Source: Thermoleophilia bacterium UBA6103 (GTDB taxonomy: Bacteria > Actinomycetota > Thermoleophilia > UBA2241). From it: a stretch of 64,000 nt of DNA. Of this stretch, positions 17,576 to 26,225 are shown piece after piece; position 1 is the stretch's first letter; every line of letters starts with the position of its first letter. The notes beneath the pieces are model-generated. The model saw only the letters and a list, made by a program, of their open reading frames with translations. It was not told the origin of the DNA and ran no database searches. The stretch covers positions 186,001 through 250,000 of the forward strand of contig DIWP01000001.1 of NCBI GenBank assembly GCA_002423545.1, written 5' to 3'. Both the position numbers and the translations under genes were made by a program.

Positions 17576-17937
17576 CGACGATCCGCTGGCGTCTCGATCG
17601 CCGCGACCAGGCCAAGGAGCTGCTGCGCAGCGCCGCCAAGGAGGGCCTCCATGAGGGCGCCGAGGATGTGCTGGCGCTCTCCAATGAGCGCGTGCCACAC
17701 CAGGAGGGCATCCTCGAGGACTCCGGCGCCGTCTCGCCGAGTACGCCATCCTCGATCGGTGACGAGCTGATCGTCTCGATCTCCTACGACACGCCCTACG
17801 CGGTCAAGCAGCATGAGGACGAGGGCCTGCGCCATCCGAACGGACGCCAGTCCAAGTATCTGGAGAGCGCGCTCAACGAGCGCGGTCCACGAGCGCTTCG
17901 TCACGCCGCTGAGCGCATGCGCCGGAGGCTCTCGTGA
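17572..17937 (+). CDS. Minor capsid/neck protein (HK97 gp10-like)
   Basis: 121 residues. The segment VPHQEGILEDSGAVSP ... YDTPYAVKQHEDEGLRHPNGRQSKYLESALNE is the recurring signature of the gp10/'minor capsid' tail-completion family found between stopper and terminator genes. It likely helps join the tail to the head. Confidence 0.75.
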   Translation: MTTIRWRLDRRDQAKELLRSAAKEGLHEGAEDVLALSNERVPHQEGILEDSGAVSPSTPSSIGDELIVSISYDTPYAVKQHEDEGLRHPNGRQSKYLESALNERGPRALRHAAERMRRRLS

Positions 17938-18368
17938 TCGAGGTCGCCCTCGCCAAGTACCTGCACGGCCTGGGGCTGGTCGCCTACGAGCCGTCCAGCA
18001 CCTCCGGTGACTGCTTCATCGACGCCCTGCCCAGCTCGCCCGAAGAGGCGGTGATGATCAAGGCGACCGGCGGTCCGGCGCTGCCCGATGGCGCCTGGAA
18101 TCCCTGGGATGAGCCGACGGTGCAGATCCTGGTGCGCGGCAGCGAAGATCCGCGCGGCGGCAAGCAGGTCGCCCAGGCGATCTACGACGCCCTGCAGGGC
18201 CTGCACAACACCACGCTCGATGAGGGCGGCGCCGATGCGGTCTACCTGGTTTCGGCGACCGCGATCCAGTCGGCGCCGGCGCACATCGGCCGGGACGAGA
18301 ACCATCGCCACCTCTTCAGCCAGAACCACGCTCTCCACGTGAGGGCCGACACCCCGAATCGCACGTAA
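17934..18368 (+). CDS. Tail terminator/minor capsid protein
   Basis: 144 residues, GTG start overlapping the previous stop. Pattern of the tail-terminator group: an N-terminal helix (EVALAKYLHGLGLVAYE), a strand with PTVQILVRGSEDPRGGKQVAQAIYDALQGL and a C-terminal His-rich strand (SQNHALHVRADTPNRT). It would cap the tail tube at its final length. Confidence 0.7.
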   Translation: MIEVALAKYLHGLGLVAYEPSSTSGDCFIDALPSSPEEAVMIKATGGPALPDGAWNPWDEPTVQILVRGSEDPRGGKQVAQAIYDALQGLHNTTLDEGGADAVYLVSATAIQSAPAHIGRDENHRHLFSQNHALHVRADTPNRT

Positions 18369-18381
18369 GGAGGGCCGCACC

Positions 18382-18822
18382 ATGGCCACCGACAAGGTCC
18401 TGCTCAGGGACGTCACCGTCGAGATCAACACCGGCACCGAGGCGGCCCCGGTCTGGGCGGCGATCGAGAACAAGCTCACCGTCGAGCACACCCCGGCAAC
18501 GACCCGCGCCGATGTCACCGACTGCGACTCAGACGGCGCCGATGAGAACCGCGTCACCTCGCGCGGCCATACCTTCGCCTTCGGCTACCACCGCAAGGAA
18601 GACGCTGCCAGCGGCGATCGCGATCCCGGCCAGGAGGCGCTTGAGACCGCCGCCCAGGCGGTCGGTGCCGCCAGCCTCACGCAGTACCGGATCAGCTCGC
18701 CCGGCGGCAACACGCTGACCTTCTCTGCCACGACGCAGGTCAAGGAGATCGGCGGCGGCCACAACGACCACATCAAGGCCGAGGCCGAGCTGGTCGTCTC
18801 CGGCGATATCACGAGGGCCTGA
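18382..18822 (+). CDS. Major tail tube protein
   Basis: 146 residues; ribosome binding site AAGGAGG. Sequence pattern of tail tube proteins: RDVTVEINTGTEAAPVWAAIENKLTVEHTPATTRADVTDCDSDG, then a central strand with FAFGYHRKEDAASGDRDPGQEALETAA and a final beta-hairpin. It polymerises as rings along the tape measure to form the non-contractile tube. Its 3' end touches the chaperone gene. Confidence 0.8.
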   Translation: MATDKVLLRDVTVEINTGTEAAPVWAAIENKLTVEHTPATTRADVTDCDSDGADENRVTSRGHTFAFGYHRKEDAASGDRDPGQEALETAAQAVGAASLTQYRISSPGGNTLTFSATTQVKEIGGGHNDHIKAEAELVVSGDITRA

Positions 18823-19205
18823 TGACCGCGCGCTTCCTTGACTGGGACACCGCCCGCGCCGAGCGTGCCCGCGAACCGCTCATCGTGCGCCTCTTCGGAG
18901 AGGACTGGTCGCTGCCGGCCGATATGCCGGCCGAGGTGATGCTCGAGATCGTGCGCCTCGAAGCCGAGGAGGGCCCCGACTCCGAGGTCTCCGACGCCCA
19001 GGTCTTCTCCGCGCTCTCGCGCGTTGTGCCTGCCGACATCCTCGATGAGTGGTTCGCCCGCGGCCTTGGTGCCGGCGAGCTGCCGGCCCTGCTAGTGAGC
19101 ATCCTGCGCCTCTACCAACGTCCGCAGGCGGCTGCGAGCGACGAGGCCGGGGCCGAGGGAAAAGCCCCGACGCCGGCCTCATCCTCGAGCGCTGGGCAGC
19201 GATAG
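18822..19205 (+). CDS. Tail assembly chaperone (gpG-like, unshifted form)
   Basis: 127 residues directly after the tail tube gene; ATG overlaps the stop. Helical protein (ADMPAEVMLEIVRLEAEEG...QVFSALSRVVPADILDEWFARGLG). As in lambda G/T, chaperones bind tube and tape proteins during tail assembly. A GGGAAAA slip site near its end lets a fraction of ribosomes continue into the next frame. Confidence 0.8.
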   Translation: MTARFLDWDTARAERAREPLIVRLFGEDWSLPADMPAEVMLEIVRLEAEEGPDSEVSDAQVFSALSRVVPADILDEWFARGLGAGELPALLVSILRLYQRPQAAASDEAGAEGKAPTPASSSSAGQR

Positions 19206-19414
19206 AGGCCGACTTCATGCGCGAGTACCGCATGAACATCAACGCGGCGGTCGGGCGCCTCAGCTGGCGGCGGTTCTGCGTGCTGCTGGCCGGGCTCTCG
19301 CCGGCGTCGCTGTGGTGCCTGCACGCCGCTGCCGATGGCCAGCGCGCGCCGGAGCTTGCCGGCGAGGCGCTCGATGCGTGGATCTCCCGTTTCCCCAAGG
19401 CTGGTGAGCGGTGA
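18822..19414 (+). CDS. Tail assembly chaperone, -1 frameshift product (gpGT-like)
   Basis: If ribosomes slip -1 at 19157-19163 they read GKSPDAGLILERWAAIEADFMREYRMN... to the stop at 19414, adding ~83 residues in place of the last ~13 and giving ~197 residues. The downstream segment has no sensible start of its own but has a coding-like sequence (AAVGRLSWRRFCVLLAGLSP). The tape measure GTG overlaps its stop. This is the conserved arrangement of lambda-like tails. Confidence 0.8.
19157..19163 (+). promoter_or_regulatory. Programmed -1 ribosomal frameshift site
   Basis: GGGAAAA in the phase X_XXY_YYZ (G GGA AAA) of the chaperone frame. After slippage both tRNAs re-pair perfectly (GGG, AAA). 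Confidence 0.8.
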
Positions 19415-20901
19415 GCCTCGGCGGCTTCAAGGTCGGTGAGCTGTACGCCACCCTGGCGATCGACGATCGCAGCGTCGATCGCACCCTCGATGGCATGGAC
19501 GGCAAGGCCAAGGGCGTCGCCGGGCGCATGAGCGGCTATGTCAAGGGTGCCATGGCCGGCATGGCCGGCGCCGCCTTGGGCCGCTTTGCCTGGGAGGGCG
19601 TCAAGGCCGCCGGCGACCTCGATGAGGCGCTCAACAAGAGCAAGGTCATCTTCCGGGAGTCATCGAAGGCCGTCGATGACTGGGCCCAGCACTCGCAGTA
19701 CGCGATCTACTTCACCCGCCAGGCTGCCAACGAGTACGCCGCCACGCTCGGCAACCTCCTGCAGGGCGAGTTCACCCTCCAGGAGAAGGCGAAGATGAGC
19801 ATGACGCTCACCGAGCGCGCCGCCGACCTTGCCTCGCTGCACAACACCACCGTCGAGGAGGCGCTTGAGTCGATGCGCTCCGGCCTGGTCGGTGAGACCG
19901 AGCCGCTGCGCAAGTATGGCATCCAGCTCTCGGCCGCCAAGATCGAGGCCGAGGCGCTGCGCCTGGGCTTGATCAAGGAAGGCCAGGCGCTCGATGAGAC
20001 AGCCAAGTCGCGGGCGATCTACAGCCTCATCCTCAAGGAGTCGAACGTCGCCGCCGGCGATGCGATCAACACCCAGGACTCGCTCTCCAACAAGCTCAAG
20101 CAGGCCGAGGCCGCCTGGCATGAGATCAAGGTCGAGATCGGCACCGAGTTCTTGCCAGTGATGACCGATGCCGCCAAGCAGGGGGTGAGCTTCCTGCGGG
20201 TGATCCGGCCGATGATCCCGCTGCTCATCAAGGGCGGCATCGCCTTCGGTGGTCTGTGGGCGGCGGTCAAGGGTTACGGCATCCTCAAGGACGCTGTGGG
20301 CGCCGGCCGCGACCTGTTGGGCGCCCTGCGCCTCATCCCCGGCGTCTCCGGTCGTGCCTCCGGCGCCCTGGTCGACCTCGGCGAGCGTGGCGCCAAGGGG
20401 CTGATGCCGGCGACCTCTCAGACGGGCCGCCTGCTCACTCTGCTGGGCCGGATCGGTCCAGTGGCCGGCGCCGCGGCTCTGGCCATGGCCGCCATCAAGC
20501 TCACCGACATCGTGGCGCCGGAACTCGACACCAACGAGGCGGCCAAGAAGCAGGGCGTCGGCTACGGCGGCAAGAGCGCTGCGGCCTCGACCGAGGCCGA
20601 GAAGCGCCTCGAGCGCAACCGCAAGCTGCTCGAGAAGCAGAACAGTGTCAAGCCGCTCAAGTGGTCTCTCGACAAAGGCTGGTTTGCCAACGGCGGTGAC
20701 TTCGTCGCCCACAGCCCGATGGTGATCGGCGTGGGCGACCGACGCGAGCGCGTGCAGATCACGCCGCTCGATGGCAGCCGGGCCGCCGGCGGCGGTGCGC
20801 AGATCACGATCGCCTGGAGCACCTTCACCGGCAAGCCCAGCCGGCGTGAGATCGAGGGCCTCTACCGCGAGCTGTCCCGCGCCGGAGCGAGGCTCTCATG
20901 A
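19411..20901 (+). CDS. Tape measure protein (short)
   Basis: 496 residues, GTG start overlapping the chaperone stop. The N-terminus (KVGELYATLAIDDRSVDRTLDGMDGKAKGVAG) and the GAMAGMAGAALGRFAWEGVKAAGDLDEALNKSKVIF region are those of phage tape measures; hydrophobic segments at ~270-300 and ~350-380 follow. With about 0.15 nm per residue a tail of roughly 75 nm is inferred, at the short end for siphophages. No peptidase or lytic domain is visible. Confidence 0.85.
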   Translation: MSLGGFKVGELYATLAIDDRSVDRTLDGMDGKAKGVAGRMSGYVKGAMAGMAGAALGRFAWEGVKAAGDLDEALNKSKVIFRESSKAVDDWAQHSQYAIYFTRQAANEYAATLGNLLQGEFTLQEKAKMSMTLTERAADLASLHNTTVEEALESMRSGLVGETEPLRKYGIQLSAAKIEAEALRLGLIKEGQALDETAKSRAIYSLILKESNVAAGDAINTQDSLSNKLKQAEAAWHEIKVEIGTEFLPVMTDAAKQGVSFLRVIRPMIPLLIKGGIAFGGLWAAVKGYGILKDAVGAGRDLLGALRLIPGVSGRASGALVDLGERGAKGLMPATSQTGRLLTLLGRIGPVAGAAALAMAAIKLTDIVAPELDTNEAAKKQGVGYGGKSAAASTEAEKRLERNRKLLEKQNSVKPLKWSLDKGWFANGGDFVAHSPMVIGVGDRRERVQITPLDGSRAAGGGAQITIAWSTFTGKPSRREIEGLYRELSRAGARLS

Positions 20902-22085
20902 GCGTGCGTCTGCTGCTCGCCGGGAGCATCCAGCTGCGCTACCGGCGCGAGACCGACTTCGGCCGCCTGGCAGCCGAGCTGGCGCTCGCCAAGGCCGGTC
21001 ACTACGGAGTGCCGAGAGCGCTCTCGATCGACCGCTCCGAGCCGCGCACGCTGCGCATCCCGATCGTCCTTGAGGGGGCTGCCACGGCTGGCATGACGGC
21101 GGCCAAGGCGATCGCCGCGCAGCTCGAGGCGATCGAGACGGCGCTGGCGGCGCCCAGCACGCTGCAGCTCTACGACAGCGAGCCGGACGGCGTGAATGTC
21201 ACCCTGCGCACCCTGCCTTCCGGCGGGGCGGCGATCGAGCGCCCGGCGATGGCCGCCAACGGCCTCTGCCTGGCGACCCTGGAGATCGTCTGTGAGCCGT
21301 ACGCCTACAGCGCTTCCCAGACGCTGCTCTCGTCCGCTACGGCGCTGCCGGGCGCGATCGACCTCTCGGCGATGCAGGGAAGCTATGAGACGCCGCTCGA
21401 GGTCTCCTTCGCCCTGTCCAACATGACCCAGGTCATCCTCGGCCTGCTCGAGGAGCCCTACGCCGACTGGGCCGACTGGCTCGGCGATGCCAACGAGCTT
21501 ACCTGGGACTCCGGCGTGGCCGCTGCCGATGGCAACGCTGCCGGTGGCCAGGCGCGCAAGAGTTCCGCCGGTGCCCGCATGGGCGCCGCCATCCCGGTGA
21601 CGAGTTTCCCGCGCGGTGAGTACGCCCTTTGGGTGCGGGCCCGCATGACGAGCGGCACGGCCCTGCTGTGGTCGAGCAGCATCGGCAGCGACAAGGCCGT
21701 GAGCGTCGCGAACACCGCCTATCGCTGGCACAACCTCGGCCGCCTGATCTGCCCCACGAGGCACACCTACGGCGCTGGCACGGCCACCACGAGCCTGTTC
21801 ATCGACCCTGAGGGCAGTGCCGATGCCTGGCTTGATCGCTACGCCTTCGTGCGCGCCGCGGCCGGCTATCTGGCCTACGACGGCGATGCCTGCGACTCCA
21901 TCGCTCACGACGGCCAGCACGCCTACGTCGATGGGCGCACCGACTACGAGAGCATCCGCGGCTCGGGGCTCTACGCCCTGCGCGGCAAGCTCTGCGCCCT
22001 CGTCGAGACCAACGGCGCGTCCGGTCCCTCCCTCTCACCGACCGTCGTCGTCAAGGCGACCCCTCGAACGAATCTCTGGAGGTAA
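20898..22085 (+). CDS. Distal tail (Dit-like) protein with added domain
   Basis: 395 residues. The first ~150 (LRIPIVLEGAATAGMTAAKAIAAQLEAIETAL...LATLEIVCEPYAYS) follow the pattern of Dit/tail-hub proteins. The C-terminal ~220 residues look like a jelly-roll, carbohydrate-binding-type module (SFPRGEYALWVRARMTSG...HNLGRLICP). It likely links the tube to the tail tip. The overlap with the tape measure gene supports the order. Confidence 0.6.
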   Translation: MSVRLLLAGSIQLRYRRETDFGRLAAELALAKAGHYGVPRALSIDRSEPRTLRIPIVLEGAATAGMTAAKAIAAQLEAIETALAAPSTLQLYDSEPDGVNVTLRTLPSGGAAIERPAMAANGLCLATLEIVCEPYAYSASQTLLSSATALPGAIDLSAMQGSYETPLEVSFALSNMTQVILGLLEEPYADWADWLGDANELTWDSGVAAADGNAAGGQARKSSAGARMGAAIPVTSFPRGEYALWVRARMTSGTALLWSSSIGSDKAVSVANTAYRWHNLGRLICPTRHTYGAGTATTSLFIDPEGSADAWLDRYAFVRAAAGYLAYDGDACDSIAHDGQHAYVDGRTDYESIRGSGLYALRGKLCALVETNGASGPSLSPTVVVKATPRTNLWR

Positions 22086-22089
22086 CGAG

Positions 22090-22569
22090 ATGTCCTGGTA
22101 CTACAGCGGCGGCGCCGCCAACGCAGATCCCGATGCCTCGCTCGGCGGGGCGATCAGCTCCGTCGCCGTCGGCGAGAGCCTCAACGACCTCTTCGACGAT
22201 GTGGGCGGCGCCGAGAGCGAGGCCGGTGACGTGGAGTACAGGTGCGTGTACTACGTGAACGAGACCGGCGGCACGCTGGAGAACGTCCACGTCTATGTCC
22301 CTGGCCAGCCCTCCGGTGATGATTCCTTCAAGGCCGGCAAGGACCTGGCCGGCAAGAACGCGACCGCCGATACGATCGCCGATGAGGACACAGCACCCGA
22401 CCCGGCCGTGACCTTTGCCACCTCCGCCGACTACGCCGCGGGCATCGACCTCGGCACGCTGGCCAACGGCGACTACCACGGCGTCTGGGTCGAGCGCACG
22501 GTGCCGTCCAGCGCCACCGCCGGCACCTCGAGCTGGACGATCAGGGCGCGCGGCGAGACGGCGAGCTAA
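22090..22569 (+). CDS. Tail-tip associated beta-rich protein
   Basis: 159 residues; ribosome binding site GGAGGT. Acidic, beta-rich (GDVEYRCVYYVNETGGTLENVHVYVPGQ ... GDYHGVWVERTVPSSATAGTSSWTIRARG); resembles the small Ig-like/capsid-cement or tail-tip proteins of many phages. No firm family. Inverted repeat CTGAGG/CCTCAG lies between its stop and the next gene. Confidence 0.5.
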   Translation: MSWYYSGGAANADPDASLGGAISSVAVGESLNDLFDDVGGAESEAGDVEYRCVYYVNETGGTLENVHVYVPGQPSGDDSFKAGKDLAGKNATADTIADEDTAPDPAVTFATSADYAAGIDLGTLANGDYHGVWVERTVPSSATAGTSSWTIRARGETAS

Positions 22570-22590
22570 GGCGCCTGAGGTAGCCTCAGC

Positions 22591-25500
22591 ATGAGCATCG
22601 CCTTCCGGGGCCACTCGCTCGGCCACAGCGGCTATGTCGCCTCGCCGTATGCGACCACCAAGCCCTCCGGTCTGGTGGCCGGCGACCTGATGCTCATGCA
22701 CGTCTACTGCAGCTACTCGGGCGGTGTGACGCTGCCCGACGGCTGGACGCTGCTGCACACAAGCTCAGGGACTTACGTCCGGGGCAAGTACGCCTATCGC
22801 TTCGCCACCCAGGCCGACGTCGATGCCTGGGACCATGAGCTGTCCTGGCTCTCCGGCAGCCACTACGCCTCGTTTCTGATCATGGCCTTCTCGGGCGTCG
22901 ATGAGACGACGCCCTACGCAACGAGCGTCTGGACCTACTACGGCTCGTGGCCGAACTGGCGCGTCGATTGGAACGGTCTCGACGGCATCACCGTCGCCCT
23001 GGAGCAGCTGATCGTCCTCTCGGACATGACCGATGCCGGCAGGACGCACAGCGACTGGCGGCTCGACAAGAACAACCCGGCCAACTGGGTCGAGGGCGCC
23101 GATGAGTCGGGCGCTGCCAAGGCGTGCGGCTTCGCCTACGCCAATCCGATCGCGAGCCCGGGCAGCTACTTCAACACCGACGCGCTCTGCACGCTGAGCG
23201 GCTACTCCTACACGTTCGGCGTCGCCATCCTGCTCAACCCGGCGCCCGAGGTCGTCTATGCCGACGACGACCTCGACGGTTCTCACCGGCTGCTCGTCTG
23301 GGCCGCAGCTGACGACCTGGACGGCTCTCACCGGCTGACCGGCGTCGATGATCTCTCGGGATCACACCGCCTGCTGGCCTGGGTCGATGACGATCTGTCA
23401 GGCAGCCACGGCGTCGGCTGGGAGAACGAGAGCCTGGCAGGCTCACACCGGGTGCTCATCTGGACGGATGAGGACCTTGACGGCTCGCATCGCGTCATGG
23501 TCTGGGCGCCGGCTGATGATCTGGCTGGCAGCCATCGCCTCATGGCCTGGGCGCCGGACGATGAGCTTTCCGGCTCACACCGGCTCCTCGTCTGGGCAGA
23601 CGACGATCTCTCCGGCACCTATGCCCTCATCCCGGCCGGCGTGCCGGCGTCCGAGCCGCCGCTGCTCTACGTGCCGCAGCTCTCGCTGCTGCTCGATGAC
23701 GCCGACAGCGTGCCGCTCGACCTGATCGCCGAGGGTGCCGATCCGGCCAGCGTGCGGTTCGCTAACTCGGTCATCGGCGGCCACGGGCGTTGCAGCGTCG
23801 AGATCCCGCAGGGTCCGGCGCGGCTGTGCGTCAACGGCCTGCACCGCGGCATGGACGCCGCCCTCTTCGACCGCGGCCACAAGCTCCATGAGGGCACGGT
23901 GCTCACCGTCGCCGGCGACGATGAGGGCGGCGGCGGGGTCACGACGGTGACGATCGGCGGCCCGCTCGAGGCAGCAGATCTTGACCGTGGCTTCGAGTGG
24001 ATCTGGGTCGATGCCGACTACGGCCGCTGGGAGGAGGTCGTCCCGCCTCTCGACACCGTCGAGCGCAAGTGGCTCGATGCCTACTCGACGACCCGCTGGG
24101 ATCCGCAGGGCTGGTCGGACGCCCCGTGGGAGGTGCGCTGCGACGGTGAGTTGTACATCGGCACGCTGCGCGGCGCCACCTACCGCGGCGATGCCTTCTG
24201 GCGCTCCTGTCCCCGTGCGCGCCTCGCCTACGTGCTCGACCGGCGCCTGTTCAACTGGCCCTCGGGCAGCTACGAGGGCCTCGGCCAGATCATGGCCTGG
24301 CGCTTCGACTACCGCGCCGAGCTGGGTAGCTACTTCCGCCTGCGCGCCGGCGGGCTTGCCTCGCCCTGGGTCTGGACCTCACCGGGCGGCCTTGTCTGCG
24401 ACGGCGGCAGCCATGCCGACAACGACGTCGATCATGCCGTCGATGCGCCCTGCATCGTCGTCGAGCTGCTCCACTACCGCCAGACCGACACCGTGGCGGC
24501 CGGCGAGCATGTGCAGATCCTCCACCCGCGCGTGCTGGTGCGCCCCGACGGGCCCGGCGCGCGCTCCTGGGCGGTCGGGGACCGGCTGCCGCGCCTCGAT
24601 GAGTGCATGAGCGACGTGATGCTCGACGCCGACGGCCTGCTGGCCACCAGTGTCGAGGCAGAGCCGATCGGCGAGGAGCTTGAGGATGCCGCGGCAAGCG
24701 GCCCGACGCGCAGCGCGGCGCTCGCTCAGCTGGCCGAGTACGACGAGGACGAGGACGGCAGCGGCCAACCGCTCGAGTACGGCATCTGGGATGACGGCGT
24801 TGCGATCATCCGTCGCCGCGAGGCGGCGCCGGCCCGCCCGGATCGGTGGCTGGCGATCGACAGCGACCGTGACGATGTCACGGTGCGCGTCGAGTACGAG
24901 GACTGCGAGGCGCCCGACTACGTCGAGGTGCGCTACGCCTACCGGCGCACCAACCTCATCCGCCACGGCTCCCCGGCGGCAGCCGGCTACTGGGAGTCGC
25001 GCGGCTGCCCCGATGGCCTGCCCTACGACTGGGCGTCCACCGGCAGCGTGGCGAAGGTCACCGAGAGCGACGAGCTGCGCTGGCAGCTGGCCGCCGGAGC
25101 GACGATGCGCTTCCCGGCCGACGGCAGCTATCCGATCGTCCCCGACGGCCTGGCGCACGCCTACCCCAACCACGTCGCCTCGGCCGTCATCCCCCTGATC
25201 GCCCACTTCCCGCTGCGGTTTCAGTTCTGGGCCAAGGGCAGCGGCTACGTCACCGCCGTCTACCGCCTCAACAGCGACAACATGCGCGGCTCCGACACCC
25301 TGTTTGTCGGCGGCATCGGCGAGGCGATCGACGGCGACTGGGAGTTGCGCCGCACCGACTGGTATCCGGATCCGAGCAGCGCCGCCTATGAGCTGCTGTT
25401 GAGCATCATCGCCTCCGGCGGCACGCTGACCTGGCGCAACGCCCAGCTCTACTACCTCATGCCAGACGGCATCGAACTGTCGGCCTGGTGGCCCGAGCAG

Positions 25501-25902
25501 CCGACCCGCGCCGATGCTTCGGTCGAGACCTACACCCTGCCCCATGCAGCGACGATCTGGCAGGCCCGCAACTCGGCGCGCAGGTTCTACAACTCCTTCG
25601 CCCGCGGCACTGGCAAGGGCACGATCACGGCCCGCGGCGTCCTGCACGACGTGCGCGGCCGCGAGGTGCCGGTCAGCCGCATCCGCGGTGGCTGGTGGGC
25701 GAGCATCGTCAACGATCCGCGCTGTGAGAAGTCGCTCTATGTCTCGGGTGTCTCGGACGTCGATCCCTACGCCCTGGAGGCCGAGCTGTGCATCGGTGGC
25801 GAGCAGCCGCCCTGGTCTGCGCGACCGCCACTCCATGAGCGCCGCACCTTCGGCCGCTACGAGGACTGGCGCGGCTTCCGACCGCTGGGAGGTCGCAGAT
25901 GA
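22591..25902 (+). CDS. Large tail-tip/receptor-binding-type protein with internal DGSHR repeats
   Basis: 1103 residues, the largest phage gene. Residues 1-215: jelly-roll-like domain (TKPSGLVAGDLMLMHVYCSYSGG, FSGVDETTP). Residues ~224-345: about nine 13-15-residue repeats of the form DDLxGSHRLLxWA. Residues ~360 onward: baseplate hub/siphovirus tail-like region (LYVPQLSLLLDDADSVPLDLIAEG, EYEDCEAPDYVEVRYAYRR) and a C-terminal region (TYTLPHAATIWQARNSARRFYNSFARGTGKGTITARG). It is probably the tail-tip protein that contacts the host. Its stop overlaps the following ATG. Confidence 0.75.
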   Translation: MSIAFRGHSLGHSGYVASPYATTKPSGLVAGDLMLMHVYCSYSGGVTLPDGWTLLHTSSGTYVRGKYAYRFATQADVDAWDHELSWLSGSHYASFLIMAFSGVDETTPYATSVWTYYGSWPNWRVDWNGLDGITVALEQLIVLSDMTDAGRTHSDWRLDKNNPANWVEGADESGAAKACGFAYANPIASPGSYFNTDALCTLSGYSYTFGVAILLNPAPEVVYADDDLDGSHRLLVWAAADDLDGSHRLTGVDDLSGSHRLLAWVDDDLSGSHGVGWENESLAGSHRVLIWTDEDLDGSHRVMVWAPADDLAGSHRLMAWAPDDELSGSHRLLVWADDDLSGTYALIPAGVPASEPPLLYVPQLSLLLDDADSVPLDLIAEGADPASVRFANSVIGGHGRCSVEIPQGPARLCVNGLHRGMDAALFDRGHKLHEGTVLTVAGDDEGGGGVTTVTIGGPLEAADLDRGFEWIWVDADYGRWEEVVPPLDTVERKWLDAYSTTRWDPQGWSDAPWEVRCDGELYIGTLRGATYRGDAFWRSCPRARLAYVLDRRLFNWPSGSYEGLGQIMAWRFDYRAELGSYFRLRAGGLASPWVWTSPGGLVCDGGSHADNDVDHAVDAPCIVVELLHYRQTDTVAAGEHVQILHPRVLVRPDGPGARSWAVGDRLPRLDECMSDVMLDADGLLATSVEAEPIGEELEDAAASGPTRSAALAQLAEYDEDEDGSGQPLEYGIWDDGVAIIRRREAAPARPDRWLAIDSDRDDVTVRVEYEDCEAPDYVEVRYAYRRTNLIRHGSPAAAGYWESRGCPDGLPYDWASTGSVAKVTESDELRWQLAAGATMRFPADGSYPIVPDGLAHAYPNHVASAVIPLIAHFPLRFQFWAKGSGYVTAVYRLNSDNMRGSDTLFVGGIGEAIDGDWELRRTDWYPDPSSAAYELLLSIIASGGTLTWRNAQLYYLMPDGIELSAWWPEQPTRADASVETYTLPHAATIWQARNSARRFYNSFARGTGKGTITARGVLHDVRGREVPVSRIRGGWWASIVNDPRCEKSLYVSGVSDVDPYALEAELCIGGEQPPWSARPPLHERRTFGRYEDWRGFRPLGGRR
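23260..23625 (+). repeat. Coding tandem repeats, (D/E)DLxGSHR units
   Basis: About nine degenerate repeats, 39-45 bp each, encode DDLDGSHR, DDLSGSHR, ESLAGSHR and similar units, with a terminal SGTYAL variant. Synonymous differences between copies show they have diverged, not expanded recently. Confidence 0.85.
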
Positions 25903-26213
25903 GCAACGGTCGCATCACTAAGGCCCAGATCGAGGCGATGCTCACTGGCGATCGCCGCGAGATCGACCGCTACCTGCTGACCGCCGTGATCGAGATCCGA
26001 GACGCAGTGGAGGAGATCCCCGGCCAGATCACCAGTACCGTGGCCGCCTGCCGCGCCGAACGCGAGGCCGAGACATCCGACGCCGAGGCCGCCGCCAGGA
26101 CCGAGGTCGTCCGGCGGCAGCTCCGCACTGAGCGGCGCGCGATCATCGCCTGGACCGTGGGCATCGTCGTGCCCGTCCTGGGCCTGGTGATCGCGCTCGT
26201 CAACCTGACCTAA
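25899..26213 (+). CDS. Small single-TM protein, holin-like (XhlA-type topology)
   Basis: 104 residues; ribosome binding site GGGAGG. A charged amphipathic N-terminal ~75 residues (EIRDAVEEIPGQITSTVAACRAEREAE) precede a C-terminal TM helix (IIAWTVGIVVPVLGLVIALVNLT). This is the topology of XhlA-like hemolysin/holin accessory proteins. It is immediately upstream of the endolysin, so a lysis role is inferred. Confidence 0.6.
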   Translation: MSNGRITKAQIEAMLTGDRREIDRYLLTAVIEIRDAVEEIPGQITSTVAACRAEREAETSDAEAAARTEVVRRQLRTERRAIIAWTVGIVVPVLGLVIALVNLT

Positions 26214-26225
26214 GAGAGGATTCAC

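Noticed and set aside
23260..23625. CRISPR array
   Set aside because: Repeats are in-frame, degenerate, without spacers; they are protein repeats.
24379..25836. Long leftward ORF (485 codons) in the tail gene
   Set aside because: Shadow of the 1103-residue tail protein in high-G+C DNA; no family, no ribosome binding site, opposite to the phage transcription.
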